Positions 16,411 through 24,275 of a stretch of 64,000 nucleotides of DNA are shown here, in pieces. Both the position numbers and the translations under genes were made by a program. The number at the start of each line of letters is the position of its first letter. Within the stretch, counting starts at the first letter, position 1. The notes under the pieces were generated by a model that was given only the letters and a program-made list of their open reading frames with translations, was not told the origin of the DNA and ran no database searches. Source of the stretch: Planococcus salinus (GTDB lineage: Bacteria > Bacillota > Bacilli > Bacillales_A > Planococcaceae); the NCBI RefSeq assembly GCF_003719725.1, contig NZ_RIAX01000006.1:123350-187349 (forward strand). Reading direction: 5' to 3'.

Positions 16411-18843
16411 TTATATTTTCCCTCTGTAAGGCATATAGGGTTGGAAGGGAACGTTCATAACAGACAGCGGTATCTCAATCTTGTCTCCCATTTGAATTTC
16501 ATAAGGCGTGGTTAAACGGTTCGCTTCTTTCAAGTCTTCTACCGACAAATCATATTGCTCGGCAATATACTCCAATGATTCTCCTGACGCCATTTGATGC
16601 TCTTTTCGAATTCTTTCTATTTTACAGGCAGACTGTTTAAACTGAGGCTGCTTGGAAAGCGGATCAACAAAATCAGCCGTCAAATCATTGGCGGCTTCTT
16701 TTTTTGCCCAGCTGCCGAAATGGAAAGGAACAAATACCAATCCTTTCTGTACAGCATCCCCAATCCGTGCAGGCACTTCAATCCATCCGCGAGGCGATGA
16801 AACCCGCACTACCTCGCCTTGGAGGATGGACAACTCTTTTGCGTCTTCTGTATGAATCTCCACGTATCCATGTTGTGCTGCCATATGGAGGATGGGAGAC
16901 CGTGCTGTCTTGGTGCGCGTATGCCAATGCCAGACGAGCCGGCCGGTTGTCAGCCACATTGGAAACGATTTGTTCGGCTGTTCCGCCGGCGGCAAATAGT
17001 GGGTGGGATGGAGAAGCGCTCTCCCGTCCGCTTTTTTATCCGCAAATTCTTTTTTTGTCAAAGCGCGTCCAGTAAACTGATCTTTGCCGTAACTTTGCGC
17101 ATCTTCCACCGTTGTATGAAAAGTAAAATCCGAATACAGCCGTGGTGTGCCGAGAGAATCTTCACTTGGAACCGGCCATCTTAAGCCGTTATGCTTTTCA
17201 AGCCTGTCATACGTAATGCCCGTCATATCACAAGGGCGTCCCTTGGAGACCCGTTTGAATTCTTCAAAACATTCTTCCGGCGTGGTAAAAGTGAGGAGCG
17301 GATGTCCATCCTTGTCCTGTAAATCCATACGCTTCGAAAAATCAAGGAAAATGTCAAAGTCGGATTTTACGCCTTCAGGTGGTTCCACTGCTTTTCGCAC
17401 AAGGTTGATCGTCCGGTCTGCGTTTTCCATCGTCCCTTCTTTTTCGCCCCACATAGCAGCAGGAAGTACGACATCTGCTACCGCAGTGGTTTCCGTTAAG
17501 AACGGATCCTGCACGACGACAAATGTATTCTCCATCGCTTTTTTGGCCCGTTGCCGGTTCGGAAGAGATACCATCGAGTTTGTGCCTATATTCCAAAACA
17601 ACCCGATTTCTCCATTTTCAATCATGGTGATATGTTCTTCGATTCCTTTTTCAGGACCTACTGGCAATGTCATCATCTCAACATTCCATAACTCCGCCAT
17701 TTCTTTTATATGATCCGGGTTTGTATGGTTGCGGTGTGCGGGATACGTTCCAACCCCACCTGCTGTCCGGTTGGCGGAAGAACTCGGCTGCCCTGCCATG
17801 TGCAAAGGACCGCTTCCCGGCTTTCCGATCAATCCCCTGATCAAATGAAAATTATTGATCGCAACGCAAGCCGTCGTTGCATCTGCGCTTTGATAAGTCC
17901 CCTGTAGCGTTGTGGTGACCAAAGAGTCAGTCGTACCCAGTTGTTCGGCAGCCCGCTTTAATGTTTCCAGTGGAATGCCCGTAACCTCTTCCGCTTTTTC
18001 CAATGGCCATTCTGCAAGTGCATCCGCCATTTCTTCGAAGCCAATTGTATGCTGGGCAATAAAATCCGTATCAATCTGTTTGTTTTTCACGACTTCACTG
18101 ACCAAGCCATTCAAAAGAGCGACATTGGAACCCGGGTAAAGCTGAAGATGTAAATCCGCTTCCTTCGCAGTCAATGTTTTTCTTGGGTCCACTACAATCA
18201 GATACGGCTTTCCTGTTTTTTTCTTACGCTCCATGATTCGTTCAAACAACACTGTCCCTGTTTCCGCCAGATTGTGTCCGAACAGCATCAATGTATCGGT
18301 TTGGTCCACATCGTCATAAGAAGCGGGCGTTCCGTCTGCACCGAACGACTGCAGCAGACAAAACTCCGTCGTTGCTGTACACAACCGTGTATTGGCATCC
18401 ATTAAATGAGTCTGCAATCCGGCACGTCCGATTTTTGCCAGTGCATAATAATCTTCGAGAAACCCTTGCCCCGTCGAATAGATGCTGATGCTGTTGGTTC
18501 CTTTCTCTTCCATGGACTGTTTGGCTTTGCTGACGATCAAGTTCATGGCATCATCCCAGGAAGCAGGCTCCAACGTTCCCTCTTTGTTTCTGATCAGTGG
18601 CGTGGTCAGCCGGTCAGGCGCATTATTGGCATACCATTGGTTTTCCCCTTTCGGTCCCAGACGGCCGCGGTTGATCGGATGGTCGCCATTGCCTTTGACA
18701 CCAACAATTTTTCCATCTTTGACAGCTGTGTAACATCCACAGCCTACTGAACAAATATTACAAGTGCTGTATACCCATCGATCCACTTCTCCCTGGCTGT
18801 AGACGTTTTGATCAATTCGTTCATCTTCCCAGGTCCATGCCAT
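16411..18843 (-). CDS. Molybdopterin oxidoreductase (formate dehydrogenase/nitrate reductase-like) with C-terminal LysM
   Basis: 810 residues of the DMSO-reductase family, without a Tat signal, so cytoplasmic. The N-terminal Fe-S region CNICSVGCGC gives C28, C31, C35 and C37. At the usual fourth-ligand position the sequence is RGRLGPKG, with Gly63 in place of Cys. C155 in ANTRLCTATTEF is the likely molybdenum ligand. The molybdopterin dinucleotide-binding domain lies near 600-740 (LTTGRLVWHWHTRT, VRVSSPRGWIEVPARIG). Residues ~753-797 form a LysM-like module (GESLEYIAEQYDLS, MGDKIEIP), unusual for an intracellular enzyme. It lies 13 bp after the unknown ORF. The reaction is not certain. Confidence 0.82.
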   Translation of the reverse strand: MAWTWEDERIDQNVYSQGEVDRWVYSTCNICSVGCGCYTAVKDGKIVGVKGNGDHPINRGRLGPKGENQWYANNAPDRLTTPLIRNKEGTLEPASWDDAMNLIVSKAKQSMEEKGTNSISIYSTGQGFLEDYYALAKIGRAGLQTHLMDANTRLCTATTEFCLLQSFGADGTPASYDDVDQTDTLMLFGHNLAETGTVLFERIMERKKKTGKPYLIVVDPRKTLTAKEADLHLQLYPGSNVALLNGLVSEVVKNKQIDTDFIAQHTIGFEEMADALAEWPLEKAEEVTGIPLETLKRAAEQLGTTDSLVTTTLQGTYQSADATTACVAINNFHLIRGLIGKPGSGPLHMAGQPSSSANRTAGGVGTYPAHRNHTNPDHIKEMAELWNVEMMTLPVGPEKGIEEHITMIENGEIGLFWNIGTNSMVSLPNRQRAKKAMENTFVVVQDPFLTETTAVADVVLPAAMWGEKEGTMENADRTINLVRKAVEPPEGVKSDFDIFLDFSKRMDLQDKDGHPLLTFTTPEECFEEFKRVSKGRPCDMTGITYDRLEKHNGLRWPVPSEDSLGTPRLYSDFTFHTTVEDAQSYGKDQFTGRALTKKEFADKKADGRALLHPTHYLPPAEQPNKSFPMWLTTGRLVWHWHTRTKTARSPILHMAAQHGYVEIHTEDAKELSILQGEVVRVSSPRGWIEVPARIGDAVQKGLVFVPFHFGSWAKKEAANDLTADFVDPLSKQPQFKQSACKIERIRKEHQMASGESLEYIAEQYDLSVEDLKEANRLTTPYEIQMGDKIEIPLSVMNVPFQPYMPYRGKI

Positions 18844-18856
18844 TCTTTAGCCCCTC

Positions 18857-19285
18857 CTATCGAATTGTTGGAATGTAAAAAGTAGGTACCACGAATTTAA
18901 TTTCTTCCTCCCCGTAAATCTTCTCCAATTCCATGGCTGCGTCTTCCAGGCTTTTCTTCATCTCAGGAAACACGGGTTTGAGCTCTTCAAATACGGATTT
19001 TGATGGAAGATTCATCCAATCATTGGCTCTGCCCCAAGCGCCGAACAACGGATTGGCAATTTCATGGTCGTGATAGACGATGCTGATATATTCCCTCACT
19101 GTAGCAAGTTCCGCTTGTTCCTCCTCTTTTAATTCGGGCAGCAATTTTGTCAATGTCTGTTTCTGCTCTTCAATCGACGCCCGAACCAAGGTTAATAACG
19201 GATGGTCAAAAGGGCTTGTCTCCTCCAATATTCGATTGGCGTTGTCCAAAACGTCTGAAAACAGGTTTTGAAGTTTTGTTGCCAT
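18857..19285 (-). CDS. Unknown 142-aa helical protein co-transcribed with the molybdopterin enzyme
   Basis: I do not recognise the family. It is 142 residues, acidic and mostly predicted helix (EEQKQTLTKLLPELKEEEQA, MKKSLEDAAMELEKIYGEEE). A conserved-looking centre is HDHEIANPLFGAWGRANDWM, and the end is FVVPTFYIPTIR. The ATG follows a very strong GGAGGTGA site. Its position directly before the oxidoreductase suggests an accessory or assembly role, comparable in place to B. subtilis YjgD beside YjgC. I see no clear DUF1641 motif. Confidence 0.6.
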   Translation of the reverse strand: MATKLQNLFSDVLDNANRILEETSPFDHPLLTLVRASIEEQKQTLTKLLPELKEEEQAELATVREYISIVYHDHEIANPLFGAWGRANDWMNLPSKSVFEELKPVFPEMKKSLEDAAMELEKIYGEEEIKFVVPTFYIPTIR

Positions 19286-19524
19286 CTTCTCACCTCCATT
19301 CTTTTTTCGGTATGCTCTCCTTACAACTTATGCCGGCTGACTTTTTGCTCATAATTCAATTTACTGAACTAGTTCCTTTAATAGAGCCATGATAAACATT
19401 GTTGGCAATCTTCTCATCCCCTGCCATAACTGCTTGGGACTTCCCATTCCGCCAGAGTCCAAAACGGAAGGCACTGCGTCTGATTAATATGGTAAACTGA
19501 AAGGAAACAGAAAGGATGATGACA

Positions 19525-19947
19525 ATGACCGATTGTATTTTCTGCAAAATCATTGAAGGCGAAATCCCCAGTGTAAAAGTTTACGAAGATGACCATGTAT
19601 ATGCATTCATGGACATTATGCCGCTGTCAAAAGGACACACACTGCTCATCCCGAAATCACATAAGGCAAATATCTATGAGTTGTCTTCCGAGGAAGCAGC
19701 AAACTTATTTTCAGTCGCACCGAAAATCGCCCAGGCAATCAAAGAAACGTTCGAGCCCGTAGGCATGAACTTGCTGAACAACGCCGGCGAACAAGCGGGT
19801 CAAAGTGTCTTCCATTTCCACTTGCACTTTATCCCCCGCTACGGCGAAACAGATGGTTTTGGAATGAAATGGGTCAGCAAAGAAAAAGAATTCACATCCG
19901 AACGCATCCAGCAGCTCGCTGAACAAGTAAAAGAAAAACTAAGTTGA
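19525..19947 (+). CDS. hit: HIT-family nucleotide hydrolase
   Basis: Histidine-triad protein of 140 residues. The N-terminal CIFCKIIEGEIPS is typical. The triad is visible in GQSVFHFHLHFIPRYG. These enzymes hydrolyse adenosine phosphoramidates or similar nucleotides. Three ATGs compete (19516, 19519, 19525); AAAGG sits nine bases before the last, which is chosen. The stop codon lies inside the left inverted repeat of the downstream palindromic element. In B. subtilis hit is divergent from ecsA; here an oxidoreductase pair intervenes. Confidence 0.92.
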   Translation: MTDCIFCKIIEGEIPSVKVYEDDHVYAFMDIMPLSKGHTLLIPKSHKANIYELSSEEAANLFSVAPKIAQAIKETFEPVGMNLLNNAGEQAGQSVFHFHLHFIPRYGETDGFGMKWVSKEKEFTSERIQQLAEQVKEKLS

Positions 19948-20414
19948 ACTAAAGAATTATCCTTTTACTCTCCGCTTCGGTCGCTTTGGGCAGAAATCGG
20001 TGCTCCTGTTTCTGCATCGCTGCGCTAGCTTCGAAACATGAAAGGGCGTTGCATCGCTGCGCTGCTTCGTCGCAAAGGTATTGGACGCGCCGGCGCTGAA
20101 TAAGCACTCTGCTGTTAGAAAAGAATTTTTTGGTTAACTTTTTGATGATTGCCTGCTTCGATATGGAGCAAAACAGCGGAGACTCCAGCGGGAGCAGTAA
20201 ACGTGTTGGGCCACCAACACGTTTGCGATGAAGTGCTGAAATCCACTCGGGCGTCTAGCCCGAGTTAGTTCAGCGCAAGCCCGCAGGAAATACATGGGCC
20301 GAACTCCCTTCGGCCCTGTATTTGCGACGAAGCAGCGCAGCGATGCAGGAGCACAGGGTTTTAGCGCAGCTGTTTTGCGGAATATCGTCAGATTAAAATG
20401 ATTAGTTCAACTTA
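19940..20414. repeat. MITE-like composite palindromic element between hit and trpP
   Basis: Bounded by a perfect 13-bp inverted repeat: TAAGTTGAACTAA at 19940-19952 and its complement at 20402-20414. It holds an A-type half (about 19966-20104) and a B-type half (20160-20386). Nested hairpins lie at 20199-20224, 20245-20265 and 20288-20323. The core GCATCGCTGCGCTGCTTCGTCGCAAA occurs direct at 20051-20077 and inverted at 20321-20346, with a decayed copy at 20014-20033. No coding frame fits. Confidence 0.75.
20160..20386. repeat. B-type palindrome with nested hairpins
   Basis: Arms at 20160-20177 (GATAT-GGA-GCAAAACAGC) and 20369-20386 pair except for a GGA/GGA internal loop, as in the 9990-10094 copy. 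Here the arms carry A-T where the other has C-G. At least three internal hairpins enlarge it to 227 bp. Confidence 0.75.
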
Positions 20415-20425
20415 TATAAGTTGAA
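20406..20425. repeat. Perfect 20-bp palindrome upstream of trpP
   Basis: TTCAACTTATATAAGTTGAA is fully self-complementary and overlaps the right inverted repeat of the element. The equivalent place after the hemE copy has AAACTTATATAATTGTTC (10111-10128), so it is probably part of the element end, although an operator for trpP is possible. Confidence 0.6.
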
Positions 20426-20510
20426 AATGCTTGATTTAAACCGCTGTAACAGATAGAATCATGATAAGTTTTCGCTGTCGGCCACGAGGGCACGCCAGGA
20501 AAAACAAAAC

Positions 20511-20540
20511 TAGCTTTGAGCTGAGGAGAGATGAGAAATG
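20511..20540 (+). promoter_or_regulatory. Probable TRAP (MtrB) RNA-binding site at the trpP start
   Basis: TAG, then four GAG triplets at 20518, 20523, 20528 and 20533, each separated by two bases and the last two bases before ATG 20538. This 5-base period is the spacing read by the tryptophan-activated TRAP ring. The site covers the ribosome site, so bound TRAP would block translation, as reported for B. subtilis trpP. Fewer triplets than the usual nine or more make it tentative. Confidence 0.55.
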
Positions 20541-21068
20541 AATACGAAGAACTTGGTATTGATGGCGCTGTTAGTCAGCGTAGGGGCTGCACTTTACGTG
20601 ATTATCCCCGGAATTAACGGCGGCATGAAACCCGATTTTATGCTGACGATGATGTTTGTCGGGATCCTGCTGTTCCCTAATGTAAAGTCGGTATTTTTAC
20701 TGGCGGTGACAACCGGAGTCATTTCCGGCCTGTTCTCCACATTTCCGGGAGGATTTTTTCCGAATATCGTTGACAAATTTGTAACGGCGTTTGTCTTTTT
20801 TGCAGCTGTAGTTGTGTTGAAGAAATTTGTTTCGAAACTTCCAGTTGCCATCATTCTATGTGCGGGCGGTACGGTCCTGTCAGGGAGCGTCTTCCTGTCG
20901 GCTGCCATTTTCATCATTGGAGCCAATATTCCATTCAGTCTGCTTTTTGCGACGGTGGTATTGCCGGCAATGGCGTTGAACGCCATCGCGTTCGCCTTGA
21001 TCTATCCGATTGTCATCACATTGGTCAAACGGTCGAAGTTCGAAACCGCCGTTTCGCAAACAGCATAA
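20538..21068 (+). CDS. trpP: Tryptophan transporter TrpP
   Basis: 176-residue membrane protein resembling B. subtilis TrpP/YhaG (172), the tryptophan uptake protein. About five or six hydrophobic segments are visible. MLTMMFVGILLFPNVKSVF, GLFSTFPGGFFPNIVDKF and ANIPFSLLFATVVLPAMALN are family-like. It sits between hit and yhaH/scoC as in B. subtilis. The likely TRAP site over its ribosome binding site supports the tryptophan assignment independently. A strong terminator follows. Confidence 0.9.
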   Translation: MNTKNLVLMALLVSVGAALYVIIPGINGGMKPDFMLTMMFVGILLFPNVKSVFLLAVTTGVISGLFSTFPGGFFPNIVDKFVTAFVFFAAVVVLKKFVSKLPVAIILCAGGTVLSGSVFLSAAIFIIGANIPFSLLFATVVLPAMALNAIAFALIYPIVITLVKRSKFETAVSQTA

Positions 21069-21070
21069 AG

Positions 21071-21110
21071 AAAAAGCTTTTCCCTGTATTTCAGGGAAAA
21101 GCTTTTTTTC
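21071..21110 (+). terminator. Terminator of trpP
   Basis: A 16-bp stem AAAAAGCTTTTCCCTG with its complement, a five-base loop and a T-run. Confidence 0.9.
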
Positions 21111-21112
21111 GT

Positions 21113-21132
21113 TGAATAGTCATTCACCTTTA
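21113..21132. promoter_or_regulatory. Operator-like 20-mer upstream of yhaH
   Basis: TGAATAGTCATTCACCTTTA is identical over 20 bp to 32907-32926 upstream of yhaR. It carries the TCATTCA half-site of FadR boxes with a degenerate partner half. It lies 60 bp before yhaH, directly after the trpP terminator. Confidence 0.4.
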
Positions 21133-21192
21133 TGTTTTAATTAATTGAAACAGTGGAAAACAACGTTATAGGACGAAAGGGGCGTTTGGCTG

Positions 21193-21648
21193 ATGAAAGC
21201 ATCAACATTTTTTCTAGGACTTACTACTGGACTCGCAGCTGGAGCTGCAGCCACATTATTTTCCACACCCCAATCCGGGAAAGAATTGCGCACTTCCATG
21301 AAAACTGCATCTTCCGATTGGAAAGAAAAATTAGCGGATGTAAAAGAGAAAATTGATAACTTGAAAGAGTCGGTGTCTGAGCTGACCACCGAAGCAAAAG
21401 AACAACTCCCCGAAACAATGGATGAGTTGAAGAAATCGTTGGAAAAATGGCAGGAAGAAACGGCTCCCGCCAAAGAACATCTTCAGCTTGAAATACTGGC
21501 AATCCAGAATTCGATGGAAGCACTGGAAAAGGCCATCAGCAAGAACAAGAAAAAAGACGATGAGCAAGAACAGGAAAAGAAAAGCTACATTGAGTACAGC
21601 GACACTGACGACGATTCCGATAAAGACTCCGACAAAGAGTCCAAATAA
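21193..21648 (+). CDS. yhaH: YtxH-domain protein YhaH
   Basis: 151 residues. An N-terminal hydrophobic anchor (STFFLGLTTGLAAGAAATLF) runs into the STPQSGKELR motif that defines YtxH/YhaH proteins. A long amphipathic helical stalk with many K/E residues follows (MKTASSDWKEKLADVKEKID). The tail is strongly acidic (DTDDDSDKDSDKES). Probably membrane-anchored with a coiled coil. It lies between trpP and scoC, as in B. subtilis. Molecular function is unknown; related proteins are stress-induced. Confidence 0.85.
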   Translation: MKASTFFLGLTTGLAAGAAATLFSTPQSGKELRTSMKTASSDWKEKLADVKEKIDNLKESVSELTTEAKEQLPETMDELKKSLEKWQEETAPAKEHLQLEILAIQNSMEALEKAISKNKKKDDEQEQEKKSYIEYSDTDDDSDKDSDKESK

Positions 21649-21655
21649 GGATGAC

Positions 21656-21680
21656 AAACTGCCTAAATGGCAGTTTTTTT
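21656..21680 (+). terminator. Terminator of yhaH
   Basis: AAACTGCC/GGCAGTTT stem with an eight-T tail. Confidence 0.75.
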
Positions 21681-21775
21681 TTAGGCTTTTAAATTTTTTT
21701 ATTATTCACACTTTAATCCTCTTTGTTTTACTGCTATAATAAAGAAAAATATTTGGGGGAAGTTGGTGCAGTATT

Positions 21776-22333
21776 ATGAATGAACGGGAATACACGATGA
21801 AAGAAGCAATGTTATTTAGCCAACGTATTGGCCAGTTGTCGAAAGCACTATGGAAAGCAGTAGAAAAAGACTGGCAAATGTGGATTAAACCATATGATTT
21901 AAATATTAACGAACATCATATCCTATGGATTTCCTATCACCTGCGAGGAGCTTCCATTTCCGACGTAGCCAAATTTGGCGTCATGCATGTTTCCACTGCT
22001 TTTAATTTTTCAAAAAAATTAGAGGAGCGGGAGTTGCTCGCTTTTTCAAAACGCGATACCGATAAGCGCAATACATATGTCGAATTGACGAAAAAAGGAG
22101 AAGATCTGATGGCGGAGATGATTGAAAATTATCACGAGACTCCCCATTCAGTGATCGATGGAGCGATGCCGCTGCGTGATCTGTACGGAAAATTCCCGGA
22201 ATTTCTGGATGTCATGTGTGTTATTCGAAATATCTATGGCGATGATTTTATGGAAATTTTCGAAGCTTCCTTTAAGAACATCGAAGAAAAGTTCAGTGAG
22301 GAAAATCATATTATCGAAGCCATTGAGAATTGA
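21776..22333 (+). CDS. scoC: Transition-state regulator ScoC/Hpr (MarR family)
   Basis: 185 residues. The central winged helix contains [39 protein letters not shown] and the wing [18 protein letters not shown], all characteristic of Hpr/ScoC, the repressor of exoprotease, peptide-transport and sporulation genes. The C-terminal [18 protein letters not shown] is conserved too. The ATG at 21776 has a poor GGGGGAA site 14 bp away; an ATG at 21797 is an alternative. It lies between yhaH and prsA as in B. subtilis. Confidence 0.93.
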   Translation: MNEREYTMKEAMLFSQRIGQLSKALWKAVEKDWQMWIKPYDLNINEHHILWISYHLRGASISDVAKFGVMHVSTAFNFSKKLEERELLAFSKRDTDKRNTYVELTKKGEDLMAEMIENYHETPHSVIDGAMPLRDLYGKFPEFLDVMCVIRNIYGDDFMEIFEASFKNIEEKFSEENHIIEAIEN

Positions 22334-22442
22334 TGAAAGCCCTCTCAAAAATTTAATGTATTAACCTATTGCATTTCCCGGAAAATCATCGTATTGTATG
22401 TATCGACTCATAAGAGAATTTTACTTAGAGGAGATGCATCGC

Positions 22443-22988
22443 ATGCATTGCTGGAAAACTATAAATGTAAAAAAACAATACGGATTTGACCGTTTATTCA
22501 TGCTGTCTTCACTAAGTGGCCTTGGTGTTTTCATGATCTTTTACGTCGCATTGAATATATTCTATTCCGCCACTTTATCGGATCAGTATTTTCTGCTGTT
22601 CCTGTTGTCGATGATCGCTCTTTATCCGCTTCATAAACTATGCCATTTTCTGCCGCTTGTCGGTTGCCGAAGAAGTATACGCCTTGTTTTTAAAAAACAA
22701 CTGGGATTGATTCCGCTGATTTCATTGCGCATCAAAGAGCCGGTTCCTAAAATGCATTTTATTTTCGCATTGATCTCTCCTTTTTTACTGATCAACTCAA
22801 GCATCATTCTGCTGGTCGCCAGCATGCCGGCTTACAGTCATTATTTCGCGATGCTGTTCGCTTTTCATTGTGCGCTGTGTTTGACTGATCTGGTTTATAT
22901 CCGGAACTTATCCCGCTCACCTAAATACGCACTGATCGAGGAAACGGAAAACGGGTTTCAAATTCTTGTGCCGCAAGTAATTTCCTAA
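22443..22988 (+). CDS. DUF3267-like membrane protein with degenerate zincin motif
   Basis: 181 residues from ATG 22443, which has GAGGAG nine bases upstream. An ATG at 22434 abuts that site. About four hydrophobic segments. LYPLHKLCHFLP sits where DUF3267 proteins carry an HExxH-like zinc motif. Here it reads HKLCH, without the glutamate, so peptidase activity is doubtful. LINSSIILLVASMP and FHCALCLTDLVYI follow. The family call is from pattern memory only. Confidence 0.6.
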   Translation: MHCWKTINVKKQYGFDRLFMLSSLSGLGVFMIFYVALNIFYSATLSDQYFLLFLLSMIALYPLHKLCHFLPLVGCRRSIRLVFKKQLGLIPLISLRIKEPVPKMHFIFALISPFLLINSSIILLVASMPAYSHYFAMLFAFHCALCLTDLVYIRNLSRSPKYALIEETENGFQILVPQVIS

Positions 22989-23048
22989 ACCTGTTTTTTA
23001 TCTCGGTATTTGTTATACTAGAACCTAAGGTCAGAGGGGAGGAAGCTC

Positions 23049-23234
23049 ATGATTATCGGCTTAGTTGTTGTGTTCTCGATACTCTATTTATTCCAAATCA
23101 ATCGAATGACATATGCGCTTGTCACTTCACGGGAAATCCCTGAAGAAAACCATCAAAAAATATTCCGTACAATCAATATATTGATTACGATATTACTGGT
23201 ATCTTTATATGTAGGCGTAGAATTTACTCCATAA
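23049..23234 (+). CDS. Small membrane protein, unknown (61 aa)
   Basis: 61 residues with two hydrophobic helices (IIGLVVVFSILYLF and NILITILLVSLYVGV) joined by a polar loop with TSREIPEENHQ. The ATG has an excellent GAGGGGAGGAAG site and a terminator follows, so it is a real gene. It occupies the place between scoC and prsA. No function can be read. Confidence 0.7.
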   Translation: MIIGLVVVFSILYLFQINRMTYALVTSREIPEENHQKIFRTINILITILLVSLYVGVEFTP

Positions 23235-23265
23235 GTTCATTTGCCCTCAGCAAATGAACTTTTTG
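23233..23265 (+). terminator. Terminator before prsA
   Basis: AAGTTCATTTGC/GCAAATGAACTT stem with a short loop and TTTTTG. Confidence 0.85.
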
Positions 23266-23341
23266 TATGAAACTTTTCCGGTCGGCGAGCGTCTGAATTA
23301 AAGTGAGACTTACATCCAGAAAGAAAGTTAGGAGAGAAAAC

Positions 23342-24229
23342 ATGAAAAAATCAATATTGACTTTATCTTTGGCTGCCTCTGTATTGGCGTTGTCAGCATG
23401 CAGCGACAATGGTTCAGGAGACAGTGAAGTTGTTGTATCCTCTGAAGTGGGAGACATTACAAAAGACGACCTTTACGAAGAAATGAAAACATCTGTCGGA
23501 AAACAAGCCGTGCAGATTTTAATGATTGAAAAAGTGCTCAGCGATCAATACGAAGTAACCGAAGAAGAAGTCGACGAAGAATTCGAAAGCAACAAAGAAC
23601 AAATGGGTGAGAGCTTTGAACAGTTCCTTGCTCAAAACAATCAGACTGAAGAAAGTTACCGGAAAGTGATTCGCTTGAATTTACTGCAGGAAAAAGCGCT
23701 GACTGAAGATGTCGAAGTAACAGACGAAGAAATTGAAGCACAATATGAACGTCAAGGTACAGAACTGAACGCACGCCACATCCTCGTGGAAGATGAAGAA
23801 ACTGCAACTTCCATCAAGGAAGAATTGGACGCTGGCGGTGACTTCGCTGAATTGGCTGAAGAGCATTCAACTGACGGTTCTGCAGCAGATGGCGGCAACC
23901 TGGATTGGTTCGGAGTCGGTCAGATGGTTCCGGCATTCGAAGAAGCTGCCTATAACCTGGAAGTCGATGAAATCAGTGAACCTGTACAGTCGGAATTCGG
24001 TTTCCACATTATCCAGGTTACCGAAAAGCGGGAAGTTGAAGATCAACCGGCACTGGAAGATCAGCGCGAGTCAATTCGCCTCGATATTGCCATGTCAAAA
24101 GCTGACCAGGCTGCATTAATCCCGAAAGTAGCGGAAATGATGGAAGAAGCCAATATCGATATCAAAGACGAAGAATTGCAAGGTGCATTGGACGAAATCA
24201 TGAATGCCCAAGCAGCTCCTGCTCAATAA
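23342..24229 (+). CDS. prsA: Foldase lipoprotein PrsA (parvulin PPIase)
   Basis: Extracytoplasmic foldase that helps secreted proteins fold after Sec export. 295 residues. The signal peptide ends at lipobox LSAC with the lipidated Cys20. An acidic NC domain follows, then a parvulin peptidyl-prolyl isomerase domain from about 144 ([15 protein letters not shown]) through [20 protein letters not shown] to [12 protein letters not shown] near 232. The ATG at 23342 follows TTAGGAGAG. ScoC nearby controls the proteases PrsA helps to fold. Confidence 0.95.
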   Translation: MKKSILTLSLAASVLALSACSDNGSGDSEVVVSSEVGDITKDDLYEEMKTSVGKQAVQILMIEKVLSDQYEVTEEEVDEEFESNKEQMGESFEQFLAQNNQTEESYRKVIRLNLLQEKALTEDVEVTDEEIEAQYERQGTELNARHILVEDEETATSIKEELDAGGDFAELAEEHSTDGSAADGGNLDWFGVGQMVPAFEEAAYNLEVDEISEPVQSEFGFHIIQVTEKREVEDQPALEDQRESIRLDIAMSKADQAALIPKVAEMMEEANIDIKDEELQGALDEIMNAQAAPAQ

Positions 24230-24241
24230 TAGCAAGCAGCA

Positions 24242-24273
24242 AAACCCCCGCCCTCTAAAGAGGACGGGGGTTT
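24242..24273. terminator. Bidirectional terminator prsA/yhaM
   Basis: AAACCCCCGCCCTC pairs with GAGGACGGGGGTTT around a TAAA loop, with one A/C mismatch, between convergent genes. Confidence 0.88.
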
Positions 24274-24275
24274 CT

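Noticed and set aside
19948..20537. Possible CRISPR array or insertion-sequence remnant between hit and trpP
   Set aside because: Repeats are inverted and unequal in spacing, without regular spacers, and no transposase-like frame exists.
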